64,000 bases of DNA from RH-AL1 sp964244495 (lineage in GTDB: Bacteria; Pseudomonadota; Alphaproteobacteria; Rhizobiales; Beijerinckiaceae). The notes below the pieces were generated by a model, which was given only the letters and a program-made list of their open reading frames with translations, was not told the origin of the DNA and searched no databases. Positions 34,438 to 43,816 of this stretch are shown one piece after another; within the stretch, counting starts at the first letter, position 1, and every line of letters starts with the position of its first letter. The stretch is taken from contig CAXTIU010000012.1 of assembly GCA_964244495.1 (NCBI GenBank), positions 62,001-126,000 on the forward strand. Reading direction: 5' to 3'. The position numbers and the translations under genes are program-made.

Positions 34438-35574
34438 TTGCAGCGGCTGGACACGAAAACAACCGCCGGCGACGAGGACGCGCCCCTTCCGGATGACCCG
34501 GTCCCCGGTCCGGCGGCTGACGATGGCGCAGATGGCGACCGAGCGTCCACCGGCCAAGCGTCCCTAGGCCAAGTGTTGATCTTCATCATCGACGACGCGG
34601 GCGGGGTCAAACGGCTCGACGTCGCGGTGGCCGGCGCGGCGAAGGAGCGGGACCTCGTGCTGTCGCGGACCCGCGTCAAGGTGCTGATCGAGGCGGGCCG
34701 CCTGACGATCGACGGCATGCCCGTCACCGACGCCAACCACCGCGCGCGACCGGGCCAGCGGATCGCCCTCGCCCTGCCGCCGGCGGAGGCGCCCGAGCCG
34801 CTCGGCGAGCCGATCCCGCTCGACGTCGTCTTCGAGGACGAGCACCTGGTCGTCATCGACAAGCCGGCGGGGCTGGTCGTGCACCCGGCGCCGGGGCACG
34901 CGTCGGGCACGCTGGTCAACGCCCTCATCGCTCATTGCGGCGCCAGCCTGTCGGGGATCGGCGGGGTCCGCCGCCCGGGCATCGTCCACCGGCTCGACAA
35001 GGACACGTCGGGGCTCCTGGTGGTGGCCAAGACCGACGCCGCCCATCGCGGCCTCGCGCGGCTGTTCGCCGACCACGGCCGTACCCTGTCGCTGGAGCGG
35101 ACCTATCTCGCGCTGGTGTGGGGCCGGCTCGATCGGCCGTTCGGCACCATCGATGCGCCGGTCGGGCGCCATCCCACCGATCGGCTGCGCATGGCCGTCG
35201 TGCCGGAAGCGCGGGGAAGGGACGCGATCACCCATTGGCGAGCCCAAGAAAGCTACGGCTCCCGGGACGCGCCCGTCGCCAGCCTGGTGGCCTGCCGGCT
35301 GGAAACCGGACGGACCCACCAGATCCGAGTGCACATGGCGCACGTCGGGCATCCCGTGCTCGGCGATCCGGTCTACGCGCGGGGGTATCGCGGCAAGGAG
35401 GGACGGCTGACGCCCGACGCGAAGGCGAGCCTCGACGCGCTCGGCCGGCAGGCGCTCCACGCCGCCGGCCTCGCCTTCGCCCACCCGGTCACCGGAGCGG
35501 CGATGGCGTTCGAGAGCGCGTTGCCGGCGGATGTGCGGCTGCTGCGGACGGCGTTGCGCGCGGCCGATCCATGA
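34438..35574 (+). CDS. RluA-family pseudouridine synthase (RluD-like)
   Basis: The frame is 378 residues from TTG 34438; the first 45 residues are low-complexity, so GTG 34573 may be the true start (333 residues, the usual RluD length). An S4-type domain is present (LSRTRVKVLIEAGRLTIDGMPV), then the catalytic HRLDKDTSGLLVVAKT with the nucleophilic aspartate, and ETGRTHQIRVHMAHVGHPVLGDPVY. It isomerises uridines in 23S rRNA (helix 69 in RluD). It is divergent from the NdvA-like exporter. Confidence 0.92.
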   Translation: MQRLDTKTTAGDEDAPLPDDPVPGPAADDGADGDRASTGQASLGQVLIFIIDDAGGVKRLDVAVAGAAKERDLVLSRTRVKVLIEAGRLTIDGMPVTDANHRARPGQRIALALPPAEAPEPLGEPIPLDVVFEDEHLVVIDKPAGLVVHPAPGHASGTLVNALIAHCGASLSGIGGVRRPGIVHRLDKDTSGLLVVAKTDAAHRGLARLFADHGRTLSLERTYLALVWGRLDRPFGTIDAPVGRHPTDRLRMAVVPEARGRDAITHWRAQESYGSRDAPVASLVACRLETGRTHQIRVHMAHVGHPVLGDPVYARGYRGKEGRLTPDAKASLDALGRQALHAAGLAFAHPVTGAAMAFESALPADVRLLRTALRAADP

Positions 35575-35630
35575 TTGCTTAAGCAGGTTGCTCCAAGCTC
35601 GGGCGTGACGCAGCAGCCTTCCGAACGCCG

Positions 35631-36815
35631 ATGCCCTCGCCGACGCCCAACCCTCCAGCTGTCGCCGTGCCGGTCCAGGGGTCGTCGGCCGGAACGGCGC
35701 GCGTCGCGGAACTCGACGGCCTGCGCGGCTGGGCGGCGCTTTGTGTCGTATGCTACCACGTCGTCTGGCAAATCTTCGGCGTGGCGGTTCCGGGCTTTCG
35801 CAACGTCGCGACCGCCTTCATCCTGGATGGACCGCTGGCGGTCGCGGTCTTCTTCGTCCTGTCGGGCGACGCGCTGAGTGCGGCCACCCTGTCGAGCCGC
35901 GAACCGGTCGGCCTTTGGCGGCTTCTCCTCAGGCGGTACGTGCGCCTGTCGGTCCCGATCTGCGCCGTCTGCCTCGTGGTGGGCCTGCTCAAGGTCGCCG
36001 GCTGCGTCCACAACGCGGATGCCGCCCGCATCGTCCACCAAGGCGCGTATTTCGGTGACTGGCTACCAGTGACGCCGACGCTGACCCAGACGCTGACCTA
36101 CGCGTTCGCGAGCGTTTTCCTCGATGGCGGCGTCGTGAACATAGACCGGTTCCTTTGGACGATGCCGATCGAGGCGGTCGGGTCCTGCTGCGTTTTCGCG
36201 ACGGCCGTCTGCGCCCGCTGGATGAAGCAACCCATCGTGTTGGTCGTCGCGCTGTTCGAGGTGGCGCTCTGCATGCAGGCGTACTACGTCGCTTGCTTCT
36301 TCGCGGGCATGTCCTTCGCCATGCTCCGCTCCGGCGGCACCCTCGGCGCGATACGGGCCCGGCGCTCCGCACCCGCATGGTCCGGCCTGGCGATCGGCGT
36401 CCTGGTGATCACGGAGAGCACGCTGCATCTCACCTCGCGGCCCGAGGCCACACCGTTGCTGGCGGACGTGCTCGTCTTCTGCGTCCTGTGCAACGAGCCC
36501 CTTTGCCGTGCCTTCCGGTCGAGAGGGTCGCAGTGGCTGGGAAGGGTCTCGTTCTCCCTGTACCTCGTGCAATTCCCGGTCCTCGTCAGCGCGACATCCT
36601 ACGCGATCGTGGTCGCCGAGAGTGCTGGCCACCTTCTCGCGGGTGGGATCTTCACGATCGCCGTTGGCTCGATCGCCCTCAGCCTGGCGGCGGCCGTTAT
36701 GTTCGAGCCGGTCGACCGGCTCGCGATCCGGCTGGCTCGTCGGGCCACATCCCCCAGCGGACGCGTCGGCCGTTCGGCGACGCCGGCCGCTCTTTCCGTC
36801 CTGGCACCTCGATAG
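35631..36815 (+). CDS. Acyltransferase family 3 membrane protein
   Basis: 394 residues with about ten membrane helices. The N-terminal ELDGLRGWAALCVVCYHVVW is the acyltransferase-3 signature, with the proposed catalytic His in YHVVW; FFVLSGDALS follows in the second helix. These enzymes acetylate or otherwise acylate surface sugars, glucans or lipids. With the NdvA-like exporter 1.3 kb away, a glucan-modifying role is possible but not shown. Confidence 0.88.
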   Translation: MPSPTPNPPAVAVPVQGSSAGTARVAELDGLRGWAALCVVCYHVVWQIFGVAVPGFRNVATAFILDGPLAVAVFFVLSGDALSAATLSSREPVGLWRLLLRRYVRLSVPICAVCLVVGLLKVAGCVHNADAARIVHQGAYFGDWLPVTPTLTQTLTYAFASVFLDGGVVNIDRFLWTMPIEAVGSCCVFATAVCARWMKQPIVLVVALFEVALCMQAYYVACFFAGMSFAMLRSGGTLGAIRARRSAPAWSGLAIGVLVITESTLHLTSRPEATPLLADVLVFCVLCNEPLCRAFRSRGSQWLGRVSFSLYLVQFPVLVSATSYAIVVAESAGHLLAGGIFTIAVGSIALSLAAAVMFEPVDRLAIRLARRATSPSGRVGRSATPAALSVLAPR

Positions 36816-37060
36816 GGCTCCACGGCGACGCCGAAGGCGCGACATTCGCACCTGCAACCGAAACCAAGGTTCAAACGTACTAAATGACAGGCTTACCCGG
36901 CACACAGCCGTCGTGACCTTGCCGAACCCTGACGTCGCGCCGGCGTGATACGCCCTGAGACCGGCGGCGAATACGTATCATATCCATGAGTTGCGGCGTC
37001 GACGCCCGCGTGGCGCCGCGCGGAGCCTGCCGTATGCGGAGGCTCGCAGGAGGACGACCA

Positions 37061-37978
37061 ATGGCTGCTGCCTTACCGATGATCTCCGGAGAAAGTGGGC
37101 TCTCGCGCTACTTGAACGAGATCCGCAAGTTCCCGATGCTCCAGCCCGAGCAGGAATACATGCTCGCCAAGCGCTGGCGCGAGCACGAGGATCCGGACGC
37201 CGCCCACCAGCTCGTCACGTCGCACCTTCGCCTCGTCGCGAAGATCGCGATGGGCTACCGTGGCTATGGCCTACCGATCGGCGAGGTCGTTTCCGAGGGT
37301 AACGTCGGCCTGATGCAGGCGGTGAAGCGTTTCGAGCCGGAGAAGGGTTTCCGCCTCGCGACCTACGCGATGTGGTGGATCCGTGCCTCCATCCAGGAGT
37401 ACATCCTGCGCTCCTGGTCGCTGGTGAAGATGGGCACCACCGCGAGCCAGAAGAAGCTGTTCTTTAACCTGCGCAAGGCGAAGAGCCAGATCTCGGCGCT
37501 GGAGGATGGCGACCTGCGCCCCGACCAGGTGGACATCATCTCGACCCGGCTCGGCGTCAGCAAGCAGGACGTGATCGACATGAACCGTCGCATGTCCGGC
37601 GACGCGTCGCTCAACGCGCCCCTGCGCGAGGAGGGCGAGGGCGAGTGGCAGGACTGGCTGGTCGACCAGTCGTCGAGCCAGGAGAAGATTTTGGCCGACC
37701 GCGAGGAGAGCGACAATCGCCTCGGCGCGTTGCGGGGCGCGTTGGGCGTGCTCAACGAGCGCGAGCGGCGCATCTTCGAGGCTCGTCGCCTGTCCGACGA
37801 TCCGATCACGCTGGAAGACCTGTCCGACGAATTCGAGATCTCGCGCGAGCGCGTTCGCCAAATTGAGGTTCGCGCCTTCGAGAAGGTGCAGGCGGCGGTG
37901 AAGAGCGGGATGGCGATGATCGAGGCGCAGCCGCCGCGGGGTGGAAGGCCCGAGCAGATCACGACCCATCACCATTGA
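37061..37978 (+). CDS. rpoH: RNA polymerase sigma-32 factor RpoH
   Basis: 305 residues from ATG 37061, with a strong AGGAGGACGACCA upstream. Regions 1.2-2.4 (LSRYLNEIRKFPMLQPEQEYMLAKRW, GLMQAVKRFEPEKGFRLATYAMWWIR), the RpoH box around QKKLFFNLRKAK (130-141) and the region 4.2 helix-turn-helix (LEDLSDEFEISRERVRQIE) are all present. It directs heat-shock and stress transcription. The upstream 245 bases form its leader and promoter; no clear thermosensor hairpin was identified by eye. Confidence 0.95.
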   Translation: MAAALPMISGESGLSRYLNEIRKFPMLQPEQEYMLAKRWREHEDPDAAHQLVTSHLRLVAKIAMGYRGYGLPIGEVVSEGNVGLMQAVKRFEPEKGFRLATYAMWWIRASIQEYILRSWSLVKMGTTASQKKLFFNLRKAKSQISALEDGDLRPDQVDIISTRLGVSKQDVIDMNRRMSGDASLNAPLREEGEGEWQDWLVDQSSSQEKILADREESDNRLGALRGALGVLNERERRIFEARRLSDDPITLEDLSDEFEISRERVRQIEVRAFEKVQAAVKSGMAMIEAQPPRGGRPEQITTHHH

Positions 37979-38250
37979 GGGCAACGGGGCTGAACCGCGA
38001 TCGCGGATGGTCCCTTGCTGGTCGTCCTCTCGTTCCATGACCATCGGCTTCGCGTTGGTGGCAACGCTCTAGGATCAGGCCTCAAAGCCGGCCCCTCCGT
38101 CGCCGACGCCGTCGTTTGCGTGTCCGCGAAGCAACACGTCCCGCTCGAAGCTCGCGGCGCGGCGCGCTCGTTCGAACCTGCCTTGTCCTTGACATGTTCC
38201 GGTTCAATAGCCGTCGCTACCTTCAGGATCGCGTGAGGGGAGCGCGCACG

Positions 38251-38811
38251 ATGCCCACTTTCGCCAAGGCCGCCTCGATCGTCGTAGCCTCGACGCTGCT
38301 CGTCGCCGGCTCTCTCGTTCCGCGCCAGGCTTCGGCGCAAACCGCCCCCGCTACGGAACGGTGCAGCGGAACCCTGTGCGACCTCTACTACGGCAACGCT
38401 GGGGCATCCGCAGGATCGCAGGGAGCGCCACCGTCGGCCACGCAGCAGGGAACGCCGGTGACGGTCCCGAGCGGCAACATCTTCAGCGGGTTCTTTAGCG
38501 GCGGCGCGGGCACGCCGGCCACCCCGCCGGGTGCGCCGGCTCCGAACGGCCAGCCGACGGCGACACCGTTCGTGCGTGTCGTCGGCGGCAGGCCGGCGAA
38601 CGAACGATGCAGCGGAACCCTGTGCGACGCGTACTACGCTGGGGCCGGCGCGGCGCCGCCCCAGCAGCAACCACCGGCTGGACAGCAGGCCAGCGCGGCG
38701 CCTGTCGCCGAGCCGGACGTCGCGCCAAACCCCGTGAGGAAGCATGTCGCCGCGCCGCAGGCCAAGCCGATCTGCCGCAACGATCGCGATCCCTGGCAGT
38801 GTTATCGCTGA
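38251..38811 (+). CDS. Secreted protein with duplicated ERCSGTLCD motif
   Basis: 186 residues from ATG 38251, with GAGGGGAGC upstream. Signal peptide residues 1-30, cleavage near ASA-Q. The mature part has two copies of a 16-residue unit, ERCSGTLCDLYYGNAGA and ERCSGTLCDAYYAGAGA, about 80 residues apart, separated by Gly/Pro/Ala/Thr-rich linkers, and a C-terminal ICRNDRDPWQCYR. Each unit has two cysteines five residues apart, so three small disulfide loops are likely. No family recognised; a cell-surface or periplasmic role is inferred. Confidence 0.75.
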   Translation: MPTFAKAASIVVASTLLVAGSLVPRQASAQTAPATERCSGTLCDLYYGNAGASAGSQGAPPSATQQGTPVTVPSGNIFSGFFSGGAGTPATPPGAPAPNGQPTATPFVRVVGGRPANERCSGTLCDAYYAGAGAAPPQQQPPAGQQASAAPVAEPDVAPNPVRKHVAAPQAKPICRNDRDPWQCYR

Positions 38812-39000
38812 GCCGCCGGCCTCGGGCCAGCCGGGCCGGGCTCCCGGCTTGACCAAGAAGCATCGAACGCCCTCGATGGCGGACCGATCCCTTCATGGAG
38901 CTGGTCGATGACGTGCCCGATCTCCTTATCCATGATGATCCGGGCTCCCCTTTCCACGCCGGCGCTCTAGTTTGGGACGACACTGGATAATGGGAACCGA

Positions 39001-39981
39001 ATGGATACCAAACGGCTCGGCTCGACAGGTCTAGAAGTATCCCGCCTCTGCCTCGGCTGCATGAGCTACGGCGTGTCGGACGCCGGCACGCACGCCTGGA
39101 CGCTCGACGAGGAAACGAGCCGCCCCTTCATCCGAAAGGCCATCGAGGCCGGCATCAACTTCTTCGACACCGCCAACGTGTACTCCGCCGGCACCAGCGA
39201 GGAGATCGTCGGGCGAGCGCTGAAGGACTACGCTCGCCGCGACGAGATCGTGCTCGCCACCAAGGTGCACGGCCGCATGCGGCCCGGCCCCAACGGCGCC
39301 GGCCTGTCGCGCAAGGCGATCCTGAGCGAGATCGACAATTCCCTGCGGCGTCTCGGCACCGACTACGTCGACTTGTACCAGATCCATCGCTGGGACTACG
39401 CCGTGCCCATCGAGGAAACGATGGAAGCGCTCCACGAGGTCGTGCGCGCCGGCAAGGCTCGCTACATCGGCGCCTCGTCGATGTACGCGTGGCAGTTCGC
39501 CAAGGCTCTCCACGTCGCCGAGCGCCACGGCTGGACGCGGTTCTCGTCCATGCAGAACTACGTCAACCTCCTGTACCGCGAGGAGGAGCGCGAGATGCTG
39601 CCGCTCTGCAAGGCGGAGGGCATCGGCGTGATCCCCTGGAGCCCGATGGCCCGCGGGCGCCTCACCCGCGACTGGGACGAGCGAACCGCCCGCCTCGACA
39701 CGGACGAGTTCGGGCGCACGCTCTACGCCAAGACGGAGGAGGCGGACCGCAAGATCGTCGACAAGGTGGCCGAGATCGCCATGGCGCGCGGCGTGTCGCG
39801 CGCGCAGGTCGCGCTCGCCTGGGTGTTGGGCAAGCCGGAGGTCACGGCGCCGATCATCGGGGCGACCAAGCCGCACCACCTCGACGACGCGGTCGCCGCG
39901 TTGGAACTTAAGCTCACGGAGGACGAGGTGCGCGGCCTCGAAGCGCTTTACGTGCCGCACGAGACGACCGGCTTCAAGTAG
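39001..39981 (+). CDS. Aldo/keto reductase
   Basis: 326 residues. Barrel motifs: GINFFDTANVYSAGTSEEIVGRAL, the catalytic Asp-Tyr pair in DTANVY, lysine in ATKVHG, histidine in DLYQIHRWD, and the NADPH site PIIGATKPHHLDDA. It resembles the YajO/YghZ-type NADPH-dependent reductases. Substrate unknown. An SDR gene follows after 23 bases, probably in one transcript. Confidence 0.93.
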   Translation: MDTKRLGSTGLEVSRLCLGCMSYGVSDAGTHAWTLDEETSRPFIRKAIEAGINFFDTANVYSAGTSEEIVGRALKDYARRDEIVLATKVHGRMRPGPNGAGLSRKAILSEIDNSLRRLGTDYVDLYQIHRWDYAVPIEETMEALHEVVRAGKARYIGASSMYAWQFAKALHVAERHGWTRFSSMQNYVNLLYREEEREMLPLCKAEGIGVIPWSPMARGRLTRDWDERTARLDTDEFGRTLYAKTEEADRKIVDKVAEIAMARGVSRAQVALAWVLGKPEVTAPIIGATKPHHLDDAVAALELKLTEDEVRGLEALYVPHETTGFK

Positions 39982-40004
39982 GGCCACGGGAGCAGGGACG
40001 CGCC

Positions 40005-40700
40005 ATGGCGGCTGAGAACGACAAGACGGCCCTCCTGATCGGCGCCTCGCGCGGGCTGGGCCTCGGCCTTGCCACGGCGATGATCGATCGCGGCTGGCGT
40101 GTGGTCGCGACGACGCGCGGCCGGAACGACGAGGGCCTGCGACGACTGGCGGAGGGTGTCGGCGAGCGGCTCACGATCGAGACGCTCGACGTCAACGACG
40201 CCGCCGCGATCGCCGCCCTCGAGCGGGTGCTCGAAGGCACGCGCCTCGACCTCCTGTTCGTGTCAGCCGGCATCTCGCTCGACGGGGAGAAGCCGATCGG
40301 CGCCGTCTCGTCCGAAACCTTCGCGACCGTCATGGAGACGAACGCCTTTGCGCCGCTCAAGATCATCGAGGCCATCGGCGCGAACGTCGCCTCCGACGGC
40401 GCGATCGTGGCGATGACGTCGCTGCTCGGCAGCGTCGCGCAGAACGGGTCCGGCGGCATGGAGGTCTACCGCGCCAGCAAGGCGGCGCTCAACATGCTGC
40501 TCCGGTCCTACGCCGCGCGGCACAAGGAGCGCTCGGTCGTGGCCATGCACCCGGGCTGGGTGCGCACCGACATGGGTGGCGCCAACGCGCCCCTCACGGT
40601 CGCCGACAGCGCGCGCGGCATGATGGACGTCGTCGCCGGCCGCCTCGGCAAGCCCGGCTGCGTGTTCCTGGATTACCAGGGCAAGGCGATCCCCTGGTAG
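40005..40700 (+). CDS. Short-chain dehydrogenase/reductase
   Basis: 231 residues. NADP-binding LLIGASRGLGLGLA (variant of TGxxxGIG), LFVSAGIS in place of NNAG, catalytic Ser in MTSLLGSV and YxxxK in VYRASKAALN. The short length and the HPGWVRTDMGG segment near the C-terminus fit the CsgA-like small SDR group. It is downstream of the aldo/keto reductase, and a joint role in carbonyl reduction is plausible. Confidence 0.92.
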   Translation: MAAENDKTALLIGASRGLGLGLATAMIDRGWRVVATTRGRNDEGLRRLAEGVGERLTIETLDVNDAAAIAALERVLEGTRLDLLFVSAGISLDGEKPIGAVSSETFATVMETNAFAPLKIIEAIGANVASDGAIVAMTSLLGSVAQNGSGGMEVYRASKAALNMLLRSYAARHKERSVVAMHPGWVRTDMGGANAPLTVADSARGMMDVVAGRLGKPGCVFLDYQGKAIPW

Positions 40701-40777
40701 CGACCGGTCCTCCTTGCCAGTACGCGGTCCGCGCGGGATAAGCGGCCTTCCTGCCGGCTAGAGACGCACCCAGCCCG

Positions 40778-41815
40778 ATGATCGCCTTCCCGCAACGCGT
40801 GTTCTCCGGCGTGCAGCCGACCGGCAACCTCCACCTCGGCAACTACCTCGGCGCGATCACCCGGTTCGTCGAGCTGCAGGCCACCCACGATTGCCTGTTC
40901 TGCGTGGTCGACCTCCACGCGATCACCCTGCCGCAGGACCCCGCGCAGCTGAGGACGAGCATCCGCGAGGTGACGGCGGCCTTCATCGCGTCGGGCATCG
41001 ATCCGAAGCAGCACATCGTCTTCAACCAGAGTCAGGTCGCGGAGCACGCCGAACTCGCGTGGGTGTTCAACTGCGTCGCCCGCATCGGCTGGCTCAACCG
41101 CATGACGCAGTTCAAGGAGAAGGCCGGCAAGGACCGCGAGCAGGCGTCCATCGGCCTGTTCGCCTACCCGACCCTGATGGCGGCCGACATCCTCGCCTAC
41201 CGCGCAACGCAGGTGCCGGTCGGTGACGACCAGAAGCAGCACCTCGAACTGACCCGCGACATCGCCCAAAAGTTCAACACGGACTTCGCCGGGTCGATCG
41301 CGGCGCATGGGCACGGCGAGGCGTTCTTCCCGCTGCCGGAGCCGCTCATCCAGGGACCGGCGACGCGGGTGATGAGCCTGCGCGACGGCGCCAAGAAGAT
41401 GTCGAAGTCCGACCCGTCGGACAACTCGCGCATCAACCTCGTCGACGACGCCGACACGATCGCGACCAAGATCCGCAAGGCGAAGACCGATCCCGACCCG
41501 CTGCCATCCGAGCCGTCCGGGCTGGCCGGGCGGCCCGAGGCCGACAACCTCGTCGGCATCTACGCCGCCCTCAACCACCAGACCAAGGCGGAGGCTTTGG
41601 CCGAGCTGGGGGGCGCCAACTTCTCGACCTTCAAGGGCGCGCTCGCCGATCGCGCCGTGGCCTCGCTCGGCCCGATCGGCCAGGAGATGAAACGCCTCCT
41701 CGCCGATCCGCCGGCGATCGACGCGGTGCTCGTCGACGGCGCCGATCGGGCACGGACGATAGCCCGCACCACGCTTGACGGCGTCAAGGACATCCTGGGC
41801 TTCGTCAGGGCGTGA
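40778..41815 (+). CDS. trpS: Tryptophan--tRNA ligase
   Basis: 345 residues, class I synthetase. The HIGH-type motif is within GVQPTGNLHLGNYLGA, and the KMSKS motif is in GAKKMSKSDPSDNSRI. Also QVPVGDDQKQHLELTRDIA, the tryptophan-binding region. Charges tRNA-Trp. It meets the convergent MRJP-like gene three bases after its stop. Confidence 0.97.
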   Translation: MIAFPQRVFSGVQPTGNLHLGNYLGAITRFVELQATHDCLFCVVDLHAITLPQDPAQLRTSIREVTAAFIASGIDPKQHIVFNQSQVAEHAELAWVFNCVARIGWLNRMTQFKEKAGKDREQASIGLFAYPTLMAADILAYRATQVPVGDDQKQHLELTRDIAQKFNTDFAGSIAAHGHGEAFFPLPEPLIQGPATRVMSLRDGAKKMSKSDPSDNSRINLVDDADTIATKIRKAKTDPDPLPSEPSGLAGRPEADNLVGIYAALNHQTKAEALAELGGANFSTFKGALADRAVASLGPIGQEMKRLLADPPAIDAVLVDGADRARTIARTTLDGVKDILGFVRA

Positions 41816-41818
41816 TGG

Positions 41819-42994
41819 TCATTTCGCGTCGGGGGTGATCCGCCACAGCTCCGTCGGCAGGACGATCGGCGCGTCGGGCTTGAAGAAGGCGGAATCCTGG
41901 ATGTGCGAGGTCGTGAAGTAGATCGCGCCGTTCGGCCCCTCGGCGAACGTGTCGGGCCAGTGCAACCGGTCGTCCTGGACCACGGTCGTCGGCGTCGAAC
42001 CGGGTTTGCCGAGATCGCGCACCTTGACGCTGTTGTCCTGCGGGCCGGTCACGTACATCTTGCCGTCGCGCTGATCGATGAGCAGGCCATCGGCCGGGCC
42101 GTTGTCGCCGACCACCGCGATCTTGCCGCGCAGGCTGCTGTCGCCGACCGACTCCGGGGTCACGGACGTCAACACGCCGGGGTTCAGGGCGTCGGTTGGC
42201 AGGCTGTAGAGCGTCTTGCCCTTGATCGCCTGCCAGTACAGCGTGCGGCCGTCGGGCGAAAGGGCGATGCCGTCGGCGGAGAACTCGACGCCGCGCCCGT
42301 CCGGGCGCCGCAGCGGCTTGCCGGCCCACGTCACGGTCACGCCCTTGTCCGGCTGCGTGGACGGATCGCCGTCGAGCACGCGCCGGGCCGAACCGCTGGC
42401 GAGGTCGACCACGATCAGAGCGCCCTTGGCGCCGGAGTCGGTGATGTAGGCGACCTTGTCATCGGGCGAGAAGCGCACGTCGTTGAGGTAGGAGCCCTGC
42501 GGCGCCACCGTGTCGCTGAAGGCGATCGTCTTGACGACCTTGTTCGTCGCGAGGTCGATGGCGACGAGCTTGGCGCCGCCCGGCACCAGCGCGCCCATGG
42601 CCGGCGCGGCGGGGTCGAGCACCCACAGGTGATTGCCGTGGTCGACCACGATCGACTGGACGCACACCCAGTGGTTCTTGGCCTCGACCTTGTCCTTCAG
42701 GGCGTTGCGCCATCCGTTCCATTCCGCGTCCGGGAAGGGCACCACCTGCCCATCCTTGACCTCGCCGACGGACATGGCGGAATCCTCCGTCCAACGCGGG
42801 AAGTTGACGAAGATGCGGCCGTCCCGGCTCACGTTCACGCCGGTGACCTGGTGGGCGAACGACATCACTTTCGTCAGTCCCGCCTGGCTGGGGCTCGGGG
42901 GCGTCGCGGGTGCCGGCGGCGTCTGGGCGAAGGCGGGCGCGACGATCGCGACGGCCGTGGCGGCGAGGGCGATCCGCAGGGTGCGAAGCGGCAT
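41819..42994 (-). CDS. Major royal jelly protein/L-dopachrome tautomerase-related protein
   Basis: 391 residues with a signal peptide (residues 1-23, cleavage near AFA-Q). A six-bladed propeller of the MRJP/Yellow family is indicated by GVNVSRDGRIFVNFPRW, HLWVLDPAAP, YLNDVRFSPDDKVAYITDSG and DGIALSPDGRTLYWQAI. Bacterial members are periplasmic and of unknown activity. The 73 bases after its start separate it from the small protein gene at 43068. Confidence 0.85.
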   Translation of the reverse strand: MPLRTLRIALAATAVAIVAPAFAQTPPAPATPPSPSQAGLTKVMSFAHQVTGVNVSRDGRIFVNFPRWTEDSAMSVGEVKDGQVVPFPDAEWNGWRNALKDKVEAKNHWVCVQSIVVDHGNHLWVLDPAAPAMGALVPGGAKLVAIDLATNKVVKTIAFSDTVAPQGSYLNDVRFSPDDKVAYITDSGAKGALIVVDLASGSARRVLDGDPSTQPDKGVTVTWAGKPLRRPDGRGVEFSADGIALSPDGRTLYWQAIKGKTLYSLPTDALNPGVLTSVTPESVGDSSLRGKIAVVGDNGPADGLLIDQRDGKMYVTGPQDNSVKVRDLGKPGSTPTTVVQDDRLHWPDTFAEGPNGAIYFTTSHIQDSAFFKPDAPIVLPTELWRITPDAK

Positions 42995-43067
42995 GGATAT
43001 GACCTTACAGGTTCAAGGACGATGTTGCGCCCTTCAAGCTCGTCCCGCCGCCGAAGTTCCCGCTGCG

Positions 43068-43295
43068 CTAATCCGCCCGGTACTCGTCGCGGCGCAGGTT
43101 CACCACGTCGTCGCCGTCGGGTTCGATATCCGGCTCACCCTCGCGGCTCTCGGCGAGGGCGCGCTTCGCCATGCCGAGCATGTTGGAGGCGTACTGCCGC
43201 TGCGTTGGGTTCGCCGCCTTGGCGAGCTTGGCCTCGTACTTCGCGACCGCGCGTTCGAGGCCGTGGTGCGACTTGCTCTTGGCTGATCCGAGCAT
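43068..43295 (-). CDS. Small hydrophilic protein
   Basis: 75 residues from ATG 43295, with AGGAGA upstream. Basic N-terminal helix (SAKSKSHHGLERAVAKYEAKLAKAANPTQR) and an acidic C-terminal tail. Codon use matches the GC-rich neighbours rather than the foreign-looking pair upstream. No family recognised. Confidence 0.65.
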   Translation of the reverse strand: MLGSAKSKSHHGLERAVAKYEAKLAKAANPTQRQYASNMLGMAKRALAESREGEPDIEPDGDDVVNLRRDEYRAD

Positions 43296-43346
43296 GGCGT
43301 TCTCCTAGAAATGCCACCTCATATGGGCATGCTGGCGTGACTTGGC

Positions 43347-43805
43347 TCAGACGGGAACGCCCTCATGCTGTCCGTCCTGCTCGCGTTCCTCTTGCTCACG
43401 CTCCCGTTGCTCCCTTTCCCTCTCTTCCCGCTCCCTCTCGTCGCCGCCCTGCCCTTCCCTTTCCCGACTCGCTCTCTCCTCCGCGCTGGCGGGCAGCTGC
43501 CAAGCATCACGGCCGACGTTGAAGGGAAGCCCTATAGGCACCATGTCGTTGAATTCTTTGTTCGCGATATTTAAGTCGTTTTCGACTTCAGCCCGCCGAG
43601 TTTCTTCAAACGTCAGGTTGCAGAAGGGGCATTTGTCGCCGCACTTTTCGACGCATGTTCCACATATGAAGGAGCTCGTGTCTGGTCTCGTCGTACATTG
43701 ACAACCTGGTTTCGGGTACTGGTAGTTGTATTGGTAAGTGTACTCACAGATTTTGCAGGCATCCTTCGCGAAACCTTGATCATCGACGTTATCGGTGAAT
43801 GGCAT
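43347..43805 (-). CDS. Cys-rich putative zinc-binding protein with Glu/Arg-repeat tail
   Basis: 152 residues. Residues 17-62 have nine cysteines in the order CxxC, CxC, CxxC-x3-C-x3-CxxC (CKIC, CQC, CGTC, KCGDKCPFC), which could bind two zinc ions as in zinc ribbons or treble clefs. The last 45 residues are almost only Glu, Arg, Gln and Asp (EREREEREREQREREQEERE), predicted to be a long charged helix; the DNA coding it is a purine-rich tract. It lies 11 bases after the preceding beta-rich protein gene, so the two are likely one operon. Base composition is lower than the surroundings. No family recognised. Confidence 0.65.
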   Translation of the reverse strand: MPFTDNVDDQGFAKDACKICEYTYQYNYQYPKPGCQCTTRPDTSSFICGTCVEKCGDKCPFCNLTFEETRRAEVENDLNIANKEFNDMVPIGLPFNVGRDAWQLPASAEERASREREGQGGDEREREEREREQREREQEEREQDGQHEGVPV

Positions 43806-43816
43806 GGCGGTCGATC

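Noticed and set aside
43370..43480. Purine/pyrimidine-biased tract considered as a regulatory or triplex element
   Set aside because: It is explained by the Glu/Arg-repeat coding sequence of the Cys-rich protein.
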